A stretch of DNA of 22,685 nt from the NCBI GenBank assembly GCA_946478775.1, contig CAMLDR010000055.1, forward strand, positions 1-22,685. Direction: 5' to 3'. Below, one piece after another: positions 15,669-22,685 of this stretch. Source of the stretch: an uncultured Flavobacteriales bacterium. GTDB taxonomy: Bacteria > Bacteroidota > Bacteroidia > Flavobacteriales > Crocinitomicaceae. Both the position numbers and the translations under genes were made by a program. Each line of letters opens with the position of its first letter. The stretch's first letter is position 1. The notes beneath the pieces were generated by a model that was given only the letters and a program-made list of their open reading frames with translations, was not told the DNA's origin and made no database searches.

Positions 15669-15702
15669 CAAAAAAGGCATCCGCCGTTTGACGAATGCCT
15701 TT
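15669..15702 (-). terminator. Terminator of the adhesin gene
   Basis: On the minus strand AAAGGCATTCG and CGGATGCCTTT pair (11 bp, one T-G) around an 8-base loop and are followed by a T run (15669-15675 complement). It begins about 20 bp past the adhesin stop codon. Confidence 0.88.
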
Positions 15703-15721
15703 ATCAATCTATTTGGAATGC

Positions 15722-18700
15722 TTAGTTTTTCACCAATCTAATCATGATTGAAGTATTTTCAGTTTGAACCAATACCTGGTATACTCCGTTACCGAAGGCA
15801 GATAAATCCAACTGAGCGACTTCAGAAGCTTTTCCGTCCAGTACTTTTCTTCCCTGAGCATCAGCAACTGAGTAGTTGAATGATCCCGGGAATTCGATAC
15901 TTGCCAATCCACTTGTTGGATTCGGGTAAACTGACAATTTAGCTTCTGCCGTTTCGTCGATTCCCAAACACTGATCTACCGTAACGGTTGACGAAGCCGT
16001 ATTCTGACAGCCGTTCAAATCCGTGTAAGTATAGGTAAGCGGGTGAATCCCTAATCCTGCTGTTGATGGACTAAAAACAACTCCCGTAATTCCTGTTCCT
16101 GTGTAAGTTCCTCCAGAAGGTGTTCCCTGAGTCAATGCTGCTGCCCCGTCAGATAAACAGAAAATTGAAATCGGTGAAATGCTGACATTCGGCAATTGAT
16201 TTACGGTTACTGTCATTTCATCTTCTGCCTCACAACCAGCTGCGTTTGTTCCTGTAACAGTATAAGTTGTTGTTCCGGGTGTCGGAACAAAGGAAACTCC
16301 ATTTGTCACGCCATTGTCCCAATCGTAAGTTAGCGCACCGTTTCCGTTCAAGGTAATGGATGCTCCGTTACAAACAACCAAGTTTGGTCCTGCACTTACA
16401 TTGGGTGCGTTATTCACAAAAACAGTCACCTGGTCTGTATTCGTGCATCCGTTGCTTCCGGTTCCTGTCACTTCAAAAGTAGCCTGGTTATTTACGTCGA
16501 AAGGAACTCCGTTTGTAATTCCACCTGTCCAGGAATACGAAGTTGCTCCTGATCCCAATAAGGTAACCATTTCTCCTTCACAAACCGTTTGGTCCGGTCC
16601 TGCAGAAACGTTCGGTGCAGCTTGTACTGTTACCAAAATACTCGTTGCCGGAGATGTACATCCGTTTCCATCTGTATAAGTCACCAGATAGGTATTTGTA
16701 GAAGTAACATCAATACTTTGAGAAACAGCGCTTGTAGACCAGGAGTTACCCGTTGCCTGAGAAGATGTTAAAGTAACAGATCCTCCTGCACAGAATGTAG
16801 TTGGTCCGTTCGGTGTAATGGCCGGAGCTGAAGGTACATTGTTTACTATAACGGTAACCGGTGCTGAAGTAGCCGAACAAGTTCCTCCTTGTGAAACAGT
16901 ATAAGTTCCTGCTGCTGAAACGGTGATACTTGAAGCGGTTGAACCGTTCGACCAGGTATTCCCTGAAGGTTCAGAAGAAGTCAGGGTAACAGAGCCGCCT
17001 GCACAAAAAGCAGTTGGTCCACCCGGAGTAATGGTCGGGGTTACCGGAGTAGGATTCACGGTAATTGTTTCGGTAGCTGATCCGGAACATCCTGCTCCAT
17101 TATCACCTGTCGCTGTATAAGTGGTGGTCGTTGTCGGTGAAAATGGTACATTATTCAAAACTCCGTTGCTCCAGGTAATATTTTGTGCCCCTGTAGCTGA
17201 AAGGGTAATGGATTCTCCCTGGCAAATGCTATTTGCTGTTGCATCTGTTGTAATCGTAATTCCGGTAGTCGTAATATTGAAACTGCCTGTGTAATTAAAC
17301 TGGCCGTCGTTTGCTGTCAAAGTGATCTGAGCTGTTCCGGTAGTGTTGTTGTTCAGGTTATTGATTACAATTCCGTATGTTCCGCTTCCTAAATTATTGA
17401 TTGTAATATCGCTGTTATCTGCTACATTCTGATCACTGCTGGTTGCGGTAACAGAAGTAATTGCAGCCCCCACATTGGAAATAAGCGCATTTACATTACT
17501 CATTCCTGTGGTTTTACAGAAACTCTGTGCGGAAGGCATCGTTATCGTTGCATCGTTATCCATATTAGTAATTGCCTGGTTCTTATTCGCCAACGCGGCA
17601 TACCCTGCATCGATACTTCCTGTTGTGGAAGCAATGAGGTTGAAAGAAATATTTCCGTCATCGTTCGTATCATCGACACCGTTTACGGTTATGTTTTGAA
17701 CCACATTCCAGTTTGTTGAAGTAAAGGTCAATTGAGCCGGGCTTACCGTTCCTTCTGTGAGGTCGGATGATGATAAGTCTACGGTTACGTTTCCTGCAGG
17801 CTGAGTTCCCAGTGTCACGCCGATTGTAGTCGTTCCACCTTCATTCACGGCAAATGTTCCCGCTGCACTGAATGCCACACCCGGGAAAGTTACTGCATTG
17901 TATGCACGCACATTAATCCCGCGGGAATCTCCCTGGAACCCGTTTCCGGACCACGCAACTACAAATCCGCCATTCGGTAATTTGGCTATTGCCGGTTGAT
18001 CCTGCTCGCCCGGACCAGTACTATTCACCTGTAAAGCAGCGGATCTGCTTTGATCGTAATTTTTTCCATAAATGACATATACTTCTTCGGAATTCGCCGG
18101 CATATTGCCATTCGGCAAATCAATCCAGAATGATTTAGCAATCACGTAGTCTCCGTTATCGTATAGCTGCGCTCTTGTTCCAAGCTGCCAGGCATAGGGA
18201 TTTCCATTCAGGAGCACAGTGTTATTCACAATAAAAGTTCCGGTACTGCCTAAAATCCACAGACGCAATTTATCTGTACCGGGATATTCACCGTGAGTTG
18301 TTACGATCATTACTTCACCGTTGCTGTTCCCGGTTGCCTCCATATCTGCACTGATATAATTATCAATCCCGGGAGCCCAGAGAGCATACTCCGGAATTTC
18401 AGCCAGGAATGAACTGTTAAAAGTCTTGCGCATAATTTTTCGTTCTGCTATGCAGCATCCTGTGGCGATTATCTGATGATAAATTGCCGTTAAACGTCCA
18501 TTGCTGTGATAGATGATATTTGGTGCTTCCACATAGGAATGGGATTGTTCAGTTATCCGAACTTCTGAATTGAACCAGGCATTGGCAGACAAATTGTACC
18601 CTCTCAGGTATAGTTGTTTATCCGAATCCCTGCTGTAAAGGAAAGCCAGGGAATCACCCTTAATTGCAAAATCCTGCTTCTCAAAAGCAACAGTAGTTGA

Positions 18701-19090
18701 AACCGTTATTCCTGTTCCAACGTTGTTTAATTCATCCAGGACGAGAAATTTCAAAGTAGAATTCAGTACGTAGGAAATGACATATTTGCCGTTTTTCCAG
18801 TGTTCGATGTTCAGAAACTTTGAAATAGAAACAGACGGATCAATCATCACTTCACCTCCAACAGCATTATGCGAACTATCGTATCTTCTCGCTTTGAGCT
18901 GCCCGGAACTTTGCCCTGTAATCCAAATAACGGTATAGCTTCCATCAGGGGCAGATGCTATTTGTGTAGCAAATTGACCAGGTGGAATGTCTGTGTTCAC
19001 CAATTGTTCGATTGAGGCGGGATTTAATGATTGACTTTGAACCGCTTGTAAAAAGACGGAAAAAAAGAGTGTTAAAACTATTGACTTCAT
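15722..19090 (-). CDS. T9SS-secreted adhesin-like multidomain protein
   Basis: A 1122-residue cell-surface or secreted protein. Residues 1-20 are a signal peptide. Residues about 30-400 form a propeller-like region with repeats such as APDGSYTVIWITGQ and LPNGGFVVAWSGNGFQGDSRG ending in RxYxxV. Residues about 405-515 resemble a Calx-beta-like strand domain (FAVNEGGTTTIGVTLG, ending ITNMDND). Residues about 611-1040 are six tandem Ig-like modules of 70-73 residues, each with one Cys pair (623/668, 696/738, 767/811, 837/882, 907/953, 978/1028). The C terminus (1052-1122; LSVYPNPTSGLASIEF to MIRLVKN) is a type A T9SS sorting domain, which directs export across the outer membrane and cell-surface attachment. 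Likely role: adhesion or gliding surface; the ligand is unknown. No catalytic motif is seen. Confidence 0.93.
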   Translation of the reverse strand: MKSIVLTLFFSVFLQAVQSQSLNPASIEQLVNTDIPPGQFATQIASAPDGSYTVIWITGQSSGQLKARRYDSSHNAVGGEVMIDPSVSISKFLNIEHWKNGKYVISYVLNSTLKFLVLDELNNVGTGITVSTTVAFEKQDFAIKGDSLAFLYSRDSDKQLYLRGYNLSANAWFNSEVRITEQSHSYVEAPNIIYHSNGRLTAIYHQIIATGCCIAERKIMRKTFNSSFLAEIPEYALWAPGIDNYISADMEATGNSNGEVMIVTTHGEYPGTDKLRLWILGSTGTFIVNNTVLLNGNPYAWQLGTRAQLYDNGDYVIAKSFWIDLPNGNMPANSEEVYVIYGKNYDQSRSAALQVNSTGPGEQDQPAIAKLPNGGFVVAWSGNGFQGDSRGINVRAYNAVTFPGVAFSAAGTFAVNEGGTTTIGVTLGTQPAGNVTVDLSSSDLTEGTVSPAQLTFTSTNWNVVQNITVNGVDDTNDDGNISFNLIASTTGSIDAGYAALANKNQAITNMDNDATITMPSAQSFCKTTGMSNVNALISNVGAAITSVTATSSDQNVADNSDITINNLGSGTYGIVINNLNNNTTGTAQITLTANDGQFNYTGSFNITTTGITITTDATANSICQGESITLSATGAQNITWSNGVLNNVPFSPTTTTTYTATGDNGAGCSGSATETITVNPTPVTPTITPGGPTAFCAGGSVTLTSSEPSGNTWSNGSTASSITVSAAGTYTVSQGGTCSATSAPVTVIVNNVPSAPAITPNGPTTFCAGGSVTLTSSQATGNSWSTSAVSQSIDVTSTNTYLVTYTDGNGCTSPATSILVTVQAAPNVSAGPDQTVCEGEMVTLLGSGATSYSWTGGITNGVPFDVNNQATFEVTGTGSNGCTNTDQVTVFVNNAPNVSAGPNLVVCNGASITLNGNGALTYDWDNGVTNGVSFVPTPGTTTYTVTGTNAAGCEAEDEMTVTVNQLPNVSISPISIFCLSDGAAALTQGTPSGGTYTGTGITGVVFSPSTAGLGIHPLTYTYTDLNGCQNTASSTVTVDQCLGIDETAEAKLSVYPNPTSGLASIEFPGSFNYSVADAQGRKVLDGKASEVAQLDLSAFGNGVYQVLVQTENTSIMIRLVKN
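15971..17260 (-). repeat. Six tandem Ig-like modules within the adhesin gene
   Basis: The segment encodes residues 611-1040 as six 70-73-residue units (starts near 611, 683, 753, 826, 896, 968). Units 2 and 3 share GPTxFCAGGSVTLTSS, and units 4 and 5 share APNVSAGP. Pairwise identity is higher for neighbouring units, suggesting recent duplication of units 2/3 and 4/5. Such arrays vary in copy number and are hard to assemble from short reads. Confidence 0.85.
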
Positions 19091-19115
19091 AAATTCTTAT
19101 TAAACAATTTGGCAG

Positions 19116-19123
19116 CAAAATTA
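19116..19123 (-). promoter_or_regulatory. Candidate -7 element of the adhesin gene
   Basis: The minus strand reads TAATTTTG, matching TAnnTTTG, 25 bp upstream of the ATG at 19090. No TTG at 19 bp upstream. Confidence 0.45.
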
Positions 19124-19233
19124 GAGGTTCAACGCGGCTTTTATTTGCTTTCAGAGGGTCAAATGAGATTCAATTCATATCCGTAAAAAGTGTGTTTCAA
19201 AACTTAGTGATTCACAAGGATTTACCTTTCGTG

Positions 19234-19250
19234 CGATTGATAAGTGTTTT
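19234..19250 (+). repeat. 17-bp direct repeat, copy 2 (upstream of the adhesin gene)
   Basis: CGATTGATAAGTGTTTT, identical to 15570-15586. It lies 144 bp upstream of the adhesin start codon and 125 bp outside the -7 candidate's start, with the partner copy 3.66 kb away on the other side of the gene. Confidence 0.7.
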
Positions 19251-19375
19251 TCAGAAAAAGTATTCCGATAGATGAAAAACCTGCAGAAAGCTTGGTAGGC
19301 AGATCGATTATAACTTTCCCGGGGATAAGTGCAAGATTATCCACCTTCTACCAGGGTAACTAAATGGAGCCAACG

Positions 19376-19407
19376 AAAAAAGCCCTGACAACCGATGCCA
19401 GAGCTTT
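19376..19407 (-). terminator. Rho-independent terminator of ychF
   Basis: On the minus strand AAAGCTCTGGCA pairs with TGTCAGGGCTTT (12 bp, two G-T pairs) around a 5-base loop, and a T run follows. It starts about 20 bp past the ychF stop codon. Confidence 0.9.
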
Positions 19408-19426
19408 ACTATTAATCAATTCAGAC

Positions 19427-20524
19427 TTACACGTTAAATCTGAAATGCATGATATCTCCATCCTGCACAATGTATTCTTTTCCTTCGACTTTAAATTTCC
19501 CCGCCTCTTTTACAGCTGCTTCGGAACCTAAAGTTGTGTAATCGTCGTATTTCATCACTTCTGCGCGGATAAATCCTTTTTCGAAATCTGTGTGGATTAC
19601 TCCGGCTGCCTGTGGAGCAGTTGCACCGATTGGAACCGTCCATGCACGTACTTCCTTCACTCCTGCCGTGAAATAAGTTTGTAAATTCAACAAGGAATAG
19701 GCAGAACGGATCAAGCGATTCACTCCCGGTTCTTCCAAACCTAATTCCTCCAGGAACATCTGGCGCTCATCGTATGTTTCCAATTCAGTAATATCTGCTT
19801 CAATTTTTGCTCCTACGATCAAGATCTCTGCATTTTCATCTTTTACCGACGCACGAACTGCTTCTACATGTGCATTTCCTGTTTTTACAGCAGATTCCTC
19901 CACATTACAAACGTACATCACAGGTTTTGAAGTAATCAATTGGAATTTTTGAACGATTTCAGCTTCTTTCTCATCAAAGGTCATGGAACGAACAGATTTA
20001 CCCTGCTCCAAAACAGCTTTGACAGCCAAAGCCAACTCATTTTCTTTTACGATTTCTTTATCTCCCGACTTCAGGCTGCGAGCCAAAGACTGAATACGCT
20101 TTTCAATCGATTCCAAATCTTTCAGCTGCAATTCGATATCAATGATTTCTTTATCACTTACCGGGTCTACACGGCCGTCCACGTGAATGATGTTCCCATC
20201 TTCAAAGCAACGCAGCACGTGCAGAATAGCATCTGTTTCACGGATATTTGCCAAAAACTGATTACCCAAACCTTCCCCTTTCGAAGCTCCTTTTACCAAA
20301 CCTGCAATATCCACAATTTCCATCGTGGTTGGAACTACTCTCTCCGGATTCACCATCGCTTCCAGTTTCTCCAAACGTGGGTCCGGAACTGAGATCGTTC
20401 CTACATTGGGTTCGATCGTACAAAAAGGAAAATTCGCAGATTGCGCTTTAGCGTTAGATAAACAATTAAACAAAGTCGACTTACCCACATTCGGCAAACC
20501 AACAATTCCGCATTTCAATGCCAT
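19427..20524 (-). CDS. ychF: Redox-regulated ATPase YchF
   Basis: A 365-residue cytosolic P-loop protein of the Obg/YchF family, universally conserved and associated with ribosomes and the oxidative-stress response. It prefers ATP to GTP because the usual G4 motif NKxD is replaced by NVEE, visible here as VCNVEES. The P loop is G9-LPNV-GKST17, the G3 motif is DIAGLVKGASKGEGLGNQFL, and the YchF-specific FPFCTIEPNVG switch region is intact. Residues about 280-365 form the TGS domain (LQTYFTAGVKEVRAWTV to QDGDIMHFRFNV). The frame is open 12 codons further upstream, but the ATG at 20524 gives the family start MALKCGIVGLPNVGKS. A TAnnTTTG element lies 14 bp upstream, and a strong terminator follows. 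A single-gene transcript is likely. Confidence 0.98.
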   Translation of the reverse strand: MALKCGIVGLPNVGKSTLFNCLSNAKAQSANFPFCTIEPNVGTISVPDPRLEKLEAMVNPERVVPTTMEIVDIAGLVKGASKGEGLGNQFLANIRETDAILHVLRCFEDGNIIHVDGRVDPVSDKEIIDIELQLKDLESIEKRIQSLARSLKSGDKEIVKENELALAVKAVLEQGKSVRSMTFDEKEAEIVQKFQLITSKPVMYVCNVEESAVKTGNAHVEAVRASVKDENAEILIVGAKIEADITELETYDERQMFLEELGLEEPGVNRLIRSAYSLLNLQTYFTAGVKEVRAWTVPIGATAPQAAGVIHTDFEKGFIRAEVMKYDDYTTLGSEAAVKEAGKFKVEGKEYIVQDGDIMHFRFNV

Positions 20525-20538
20525 AGAAAATTTTTTTG

Positions 20539-20546
20539 CAAAGATA
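20539..20546 (-). promoter_or_regulatory. Candidate -7 element of ychF
   Basis: The minus strand reads TATCTTTG, matching TAnnTTTG, 14 bp before the ATG at 20524. It would give a very short leader and exclude the upstream in-frame ATG at 20560. No TTG at 19 bp. Confidence 0.5.
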
Positions 20547-20560
20547 AGAAGAAAAAGCAT

Positions 20561-20738
20561 AGCTTTTGATATGGCAAGCGTTAGTGCAGCCTTAGCTTTG
20601 AAGACTAAATTATGACAAACGTCAGTGCGAAAATAATTTAGGAGAAGCGCAAGCTTTTGAAGACCGAATTAAGATCAGTCAGCTGACGGATTAGTGTGAA
20701 AGTAAAAGTAGTGCTCCATTGCGGAAAGAGCATACTAC
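20561..20738. repeat. Degenerate repeat cluster with hairpin, upstream of ychF
   Basis: AGCTTTTGA-like boxes recur at 20561, 20594 (AGCTTTGAAGAC) and 20652 (AGCTTTTGAAGAC), each followed by a CGTTAGTGC-like box at 20579, 20620 (CGTCAGTGC) and 20689 (GATTAGTGT). A 10-bp palindrome GTCAGCTGAC lies at 20678-20687, and GTAGTGCTC (20708-20716) can pair with GAGCATACTAC up to 20738. No coding frame is supported. It may be a decayed intergenic repeat or a structured RNA. Confidence 0.5.
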
Positions 20739-20788
20739 AAATTTAACTCTGACTGATTGATGCTGCATCAAGAAGAATAATTGCGCCC

Positions 20789-20829
20789 CGATAGCTATCG
20801 CAATGAGAATTCCGTCCCGATAATTATCG
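20789..20829. repeat. Pair of CGATARYTATCG palindromes
   Basis: CGATAGCTATCG (20789-20800) and CGATAATTATCG (20818-20829) are both perfect 12-bp palindromes, each preceded by CC, 17 bp apart. A related copy lies at 8976-8989. This looks like a dispersed intergenic palindrome family of flavobacteria. Confidence 0.6.
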
Positions 20830-20872
20830 ATAATCCCAATGAATGGGTTGTATTAGCTGTTATAAAGGGAGT

Positions 20873-21331
20873 TTATCTTTCACCAAGTTCTTTCAGCTTG
20901 TTGAGAGCTTTTGGAAAGGTCTGATTCATCTCATCTATAAATTCTTCCGTGGTATCCAGGTCAACAATAACGGTTGTAGTTCCATTGTTTTCTTCGAAAG
21001 TATAGTTCTCAAATCCGTTTGCCCATTTTTCCACTTCCGGTCCTTCTGTGATCTCCTCTTCCCCCTTCAGAAGACCATAATGGTTAATAGAAACAAATTG
21101 ATTGGGAATATTTTCAGCTATCCTGGAAACCATACCTCCCTTTTCTCCTTTTTCGTCTACTCCGAGAAACAGGATTTTACTTCCCTTCTCCCAACTTCCC
21201 TCAAAAGTCGATGTTGGATTAAACGCAGCGGTCCATTGCTCATAAGTTGATTTACTGCTGATGCCAAGCATCAAATCATAAACCCTGCTGGCAGGCGCTT
21301 GAATGCTTTCTTTGAATTGTAACTTTTCCAT
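20873..21331 (-). CDS. SRPBCC (AHSA1/START-like) domain protein
   Basis: A 152-residue single-domain cytosolic protein of the SRPBCC superfamily, a helix-grip fold with a hydrophobic pocket for lipids or other small ligands. The opening MEKLQFKESIQAPASRVYDLML is the typical first strand and helix. EQWTAAFNPTSTFEGSWEKGSKILFLG fits the AHSA1-type W-x-G-x-x-strand pattern, FVSINHYG and FENYTFEENNGTTTVIVDLD are the central strands, and the last helix is FPKALNKLKELGE. The ligand or partner is unknown. It is a single gene between the repeat-rich stretch and the metallopeptidase gene, 79 bp from the latter's stop codon, with no obvious promoter motif. Confidence 0.88.
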   Translation of the reverse strand: MEKLQFKESIQAPASRVYDLMLGISSKSTYEQWTAAFNPTSTFEGSWEKGSKILFLGVDEKGEKGGMVSRIAENIPNQFVSINHYGLLKGEEEITEGPEVEKWANGFENYTFEENNGTTTVIVDLDTTEEFIDEMNQTFPKALNKLKELGER

Positions 21332-21410
21332 GAAATGACTATTTAATTAAATACTAAGCTTATCTAAAATAGAGAATCTGAATAGAAGTTCAAAACTCCA
21401 GCACTGCACT

Positions 21411-22415
21411 TTAACCTTTGATAACTTTCACCGGCTTCCCTATTCCGTTTTCCAAATAGAATAAATAAACTCCATTGGGTAAATGATTCAGGTCAATATT
21501 CATATTTTCACAGCTGATTTGGCCGTTTTCAATCAATTGACCTGTTTCGTTACAAATAAAATAAGCAGTTCCTGTTAAAGAAATAGTTGATTGAATACTG
21601 AATTGACCGTTTGTAGGATTGGGAAACAGAAATACATCTGCCTGAATTGCTTTTTCATTTACTCCCATCGTACCCGAATCTATACAAAGAGGATACATAC
21701 TAAAATTCTGACTGTCCAGGTATTCCAAACGCTGCGGGATCGATTCCGAAATCATCAGCGAATCCACGGTTGAGATTCGAAGATCACACTGTCTGACCAT
21801 GATCCAGGTCAGAAAACTTTCCGCCAGGTCTTCTACAGTCGGGCTGGAAGCTGCATAAGTAGAAATAAATCCTCCATCCGAATTTTGTGCAGCCAGCCAG
21901 CCGGATGCAGCTGCATGAGTGGGATCAAGTGCCGTATGCACAGCCTCATGTACCAATACTTCTTCGAGAATGCCCAATTGCTCATAGGATGCGCTTTGAC
22001 CGACATGAATCAGCACTGCGTCAAAACCACCACCAAAAGATTCCGTTCCCAGGTGGATCCAGATCTTATCTATTCCTGTTCGAAGACAAGCCGGAAGCTG
22101 CCCCAGGATAAACGCATATTTTTCAGCCTCTATCGTGGCAGCAGTAATGTCAAATTCCGGGTTGACCTGTACCTGGGAAGTAATCCCGTCATCGTAAATA
22201 ACATCAAATAAGTAGGTGTTTAAGAAGATCCAATCATCGACCCTGCGGTCAAAAACCCAATTCATTGCTTGTCCTGCATAACTCACGCTTTGTAATGATG
22301 AGATCTCATTGCTTGTGATTACGGAAGAATCAATGTAAGCCGTAATGGAATAAGGTTGTGCCTTTGCAAATGAGCCCGTAAAAATTAACAAAATAATGCA
22401 TGCTGCTTTTTTCAT
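21411..22415 (-). CDS. T9SS-targeted putative zinc metallopeptidase
   Basis: A 334-residue secreted protein. Residues 1-19 are a signal peptide (MKKAACIILLIFTGSFAKA). In the central domain VLVHEAVHTALDP (154-165) carries the zinc-protease motif HExxH (H156, E157, H160), followed at 194-199 by VEDLAE, whose E195 or E199 could be the third zinc ligand as in gluzincins. Residues about 257-334 form a type A T9SS sorting domain (VFLFPNPTNGQFSI to PVKVIKG). Together these suggest a surface or secreted protease, though no family name can be given. The frame is open upstream to 22523; ATG 22415 is chosen for the signal peptide, and ATG 22433 (MDKIIN) is possible. It lies 35 bp behind a VOC-fold gene and may be co-transcribed. 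Confidence 0.8.
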   Translation of the reverse strand: MKKAACIILLIFTGSFAKAQPYSITAYIDSSVITSNEISSLQSVSYAGQAMNWVFDRRVDDWIFLNTYLFDVIYDDGITSQVQVNPEFDITAATIEAEKYAFILGQLPACLRTGIDKIWIHLGTESFGGGFDAVLIHVGQSASYEQLGILEEVLVHEAVHTALDPTHAAASGWLAAQNSDGGFISTYAASSPTVEDLAESFLTWIMVRQCDLRISTVDSLMISESIPQRLEYLDSQNFSMYPLCIDSGTMGVNEKAIQADVFLFPNPTNGQFSIQSTISLTGTAYFICNETGQLIENGQISCENMNIDLNHLPNGVYLFYLENGIGKPVKVIKG

Positions 22416-22450
22416 ATTTATTATTTTGTCCATCTTGTTATTAAAGGGTT

Positions 22451-22685
22451 TTATTCTCCTTTTGTTGATTTTGTTTCGGTGGTCTGTAAATTGAAAACCG
22501 TCCCTGCCGGATCCTGTATCCAATGCATATTTTCAGGTAATTCCTCCAATTCATCACAGGTTTCTACTCCATTCGACAACAAATAATTGGTCGCTTCACC
22601 AACATTCGGAACTGTCAGCTGTAACCACGTTTCCGAGTGAGTATAGTTGTCAACACAGTCCAGCCAGAGCACATTATGTCCGAAT
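22451..22685 (-). CDS. VOC (glyoxalase/bleomycin-resistance) family protein, 5' end missing
   Basis: The C-terminal 77 residues or so of a vicinal-oxygen-chelate fold protein, cut by the window end. From base 22684 the readable frame begins FGHNVLWLDCVDNY; there is no start codon within this stretch that fits, since a GTG at 22672 lies in the middle of a conserved strand. ETWLQLTVPNVGEATNYLLSNGV is a typical second beta-alpha-beta unit, and MHWIQDPAGTVFNLQ matches the FxDPxGNxxxL ending of VOC domains. A short hydrophilic tail follows (TTETKSTKGE). Its enzyme activity, if any, is not clear. The metallopeptidase gene follows 35 bp downstream. Confidence 0.82.
   Translation of the reverse strand, partial: FGHNVLWLDCVDNYTHSETWLQLTVPNVGEATNYLLSNGVETCDELEELPENMHWIQDPAGTVFNLQTTETKSTKGE

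Larger units (their letters stand above)
19091..19378. other. Gene-free stretch between the adhesin gene and ychF
   Basis: It holds the adhesin promoter element (19116-19123) and copy 2 of the 17-bp repeat (19234-19250). The ychF terminator lies just beyond it. I see nothing else in the rest. Confidence 0.6.

Noticed and set aside
15971..17260. Tandem repeats as a possible CRISPR array
   Set aside because: The repeats are about 215 bp, diverged and in frame, encoding Ig-like modules; there are no short identical repeats with unique spacers.
19940..20392. 150-codon plus-strand frame inside ychF
   Set aside because: It is antisense to a fully conserved ychF; no independent features.
20525..20560. 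Upstream extension of ychF to the ATG at 20560
   Set aside because: The added residues (MLFLLIFAKKFS) are absent from the family, and the -7 element TATCTTTG lies within them.
22451..22672. GTG at 22672 as start of the VOC gene
   Set aside because: It falls inside a conserved strand (FGHNVLWLD) and the frame is open to the window end, so the gene is truncated instead.

Overview
The window reads as chromosomal DNA of a Bacteroidota bacterium, most likely order Flavobacteriales and possibly near the Fluviicola/Crocinitomicaceae group (inference). Support: two secreted proteins with C-terminal type IX secretion (T9SS) sorting domains, a small DUF2795 protein and a DUF4301 protein that are typical of the phylum, no Shine-Dalgarno sequences ahead of the starts, and promoter elements of the Bacteroidota form TAnnTTTG, one with TTG exactly 19 bp upstream. 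Bases 1-47 are not biological: they are Illumina P7/index/read-2 adapter left on the contig end. The first gene is therefore cut by the contig edge, and its apparent stop codon lies in adapter.

Layout. 48-1415 (minus): a TetR-type repressor followed by a truncated TolC-like outer-membrane factor, the start of an efflux operon that continues off the contig. 1416-1781: operator-like palindromes and two REP-like elements. 1777-2487 (minus): an exported, probably beta-barrel protein. 2590-4503 (plus): an EamA/DMT transporter, then a DUF58 protein with a von Willebrand A fold. 4606-5991 (minus) and 6031-6822 (plus): a DUF4301 protein diverging from a SAM methyltransferase. 6870-7232 (minus): a lipoprotein cytochrome c, diverging from a PduO-type cobalamin adenosyltransferase (7390-7941). 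8055-8276: the DUF2795 protein, with a textbook promoter and terminator.

8426-14755 (plus): a histidine-rich small exported protein, then a complete tripartite RND efflux operon (lipoprotein adaptor, AcrB-like pump, OprM-like outer-membrane lipoprotein). 14882-15382 (minus): an exported protein of unknown function. 15722-19090 (minus): a 1122-residue T9SS adhesin-like protein with six tandem cysteine-paired modules. 19427-20524 (minus): the GTPase-like YchF. 20525-20872: a structured, repeat-rich non-coding stretch. 20873-21331 (minus): an SRPBCC protein. 21411-22685 (minus): a T9SS-targeted protein with a zinc-protease HEAVH motif, downstream of a VOC-fold protein cut by the window end.

Most genes are ordinary accessory or housekeeping genes of this phylum. 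I saw no phage, insertion sequence, CRISPR array, tRNA or rRNA. The best leads are the 17-bp direct repeat on both sides of the adhesin gene, the REP-like and palindromic intergenic families, the histidine-rich protein ahead of the RND operon, and the T9SS-exported putative metallopeptidase. I did not find clear evidence of an undescribed multi-gene system.
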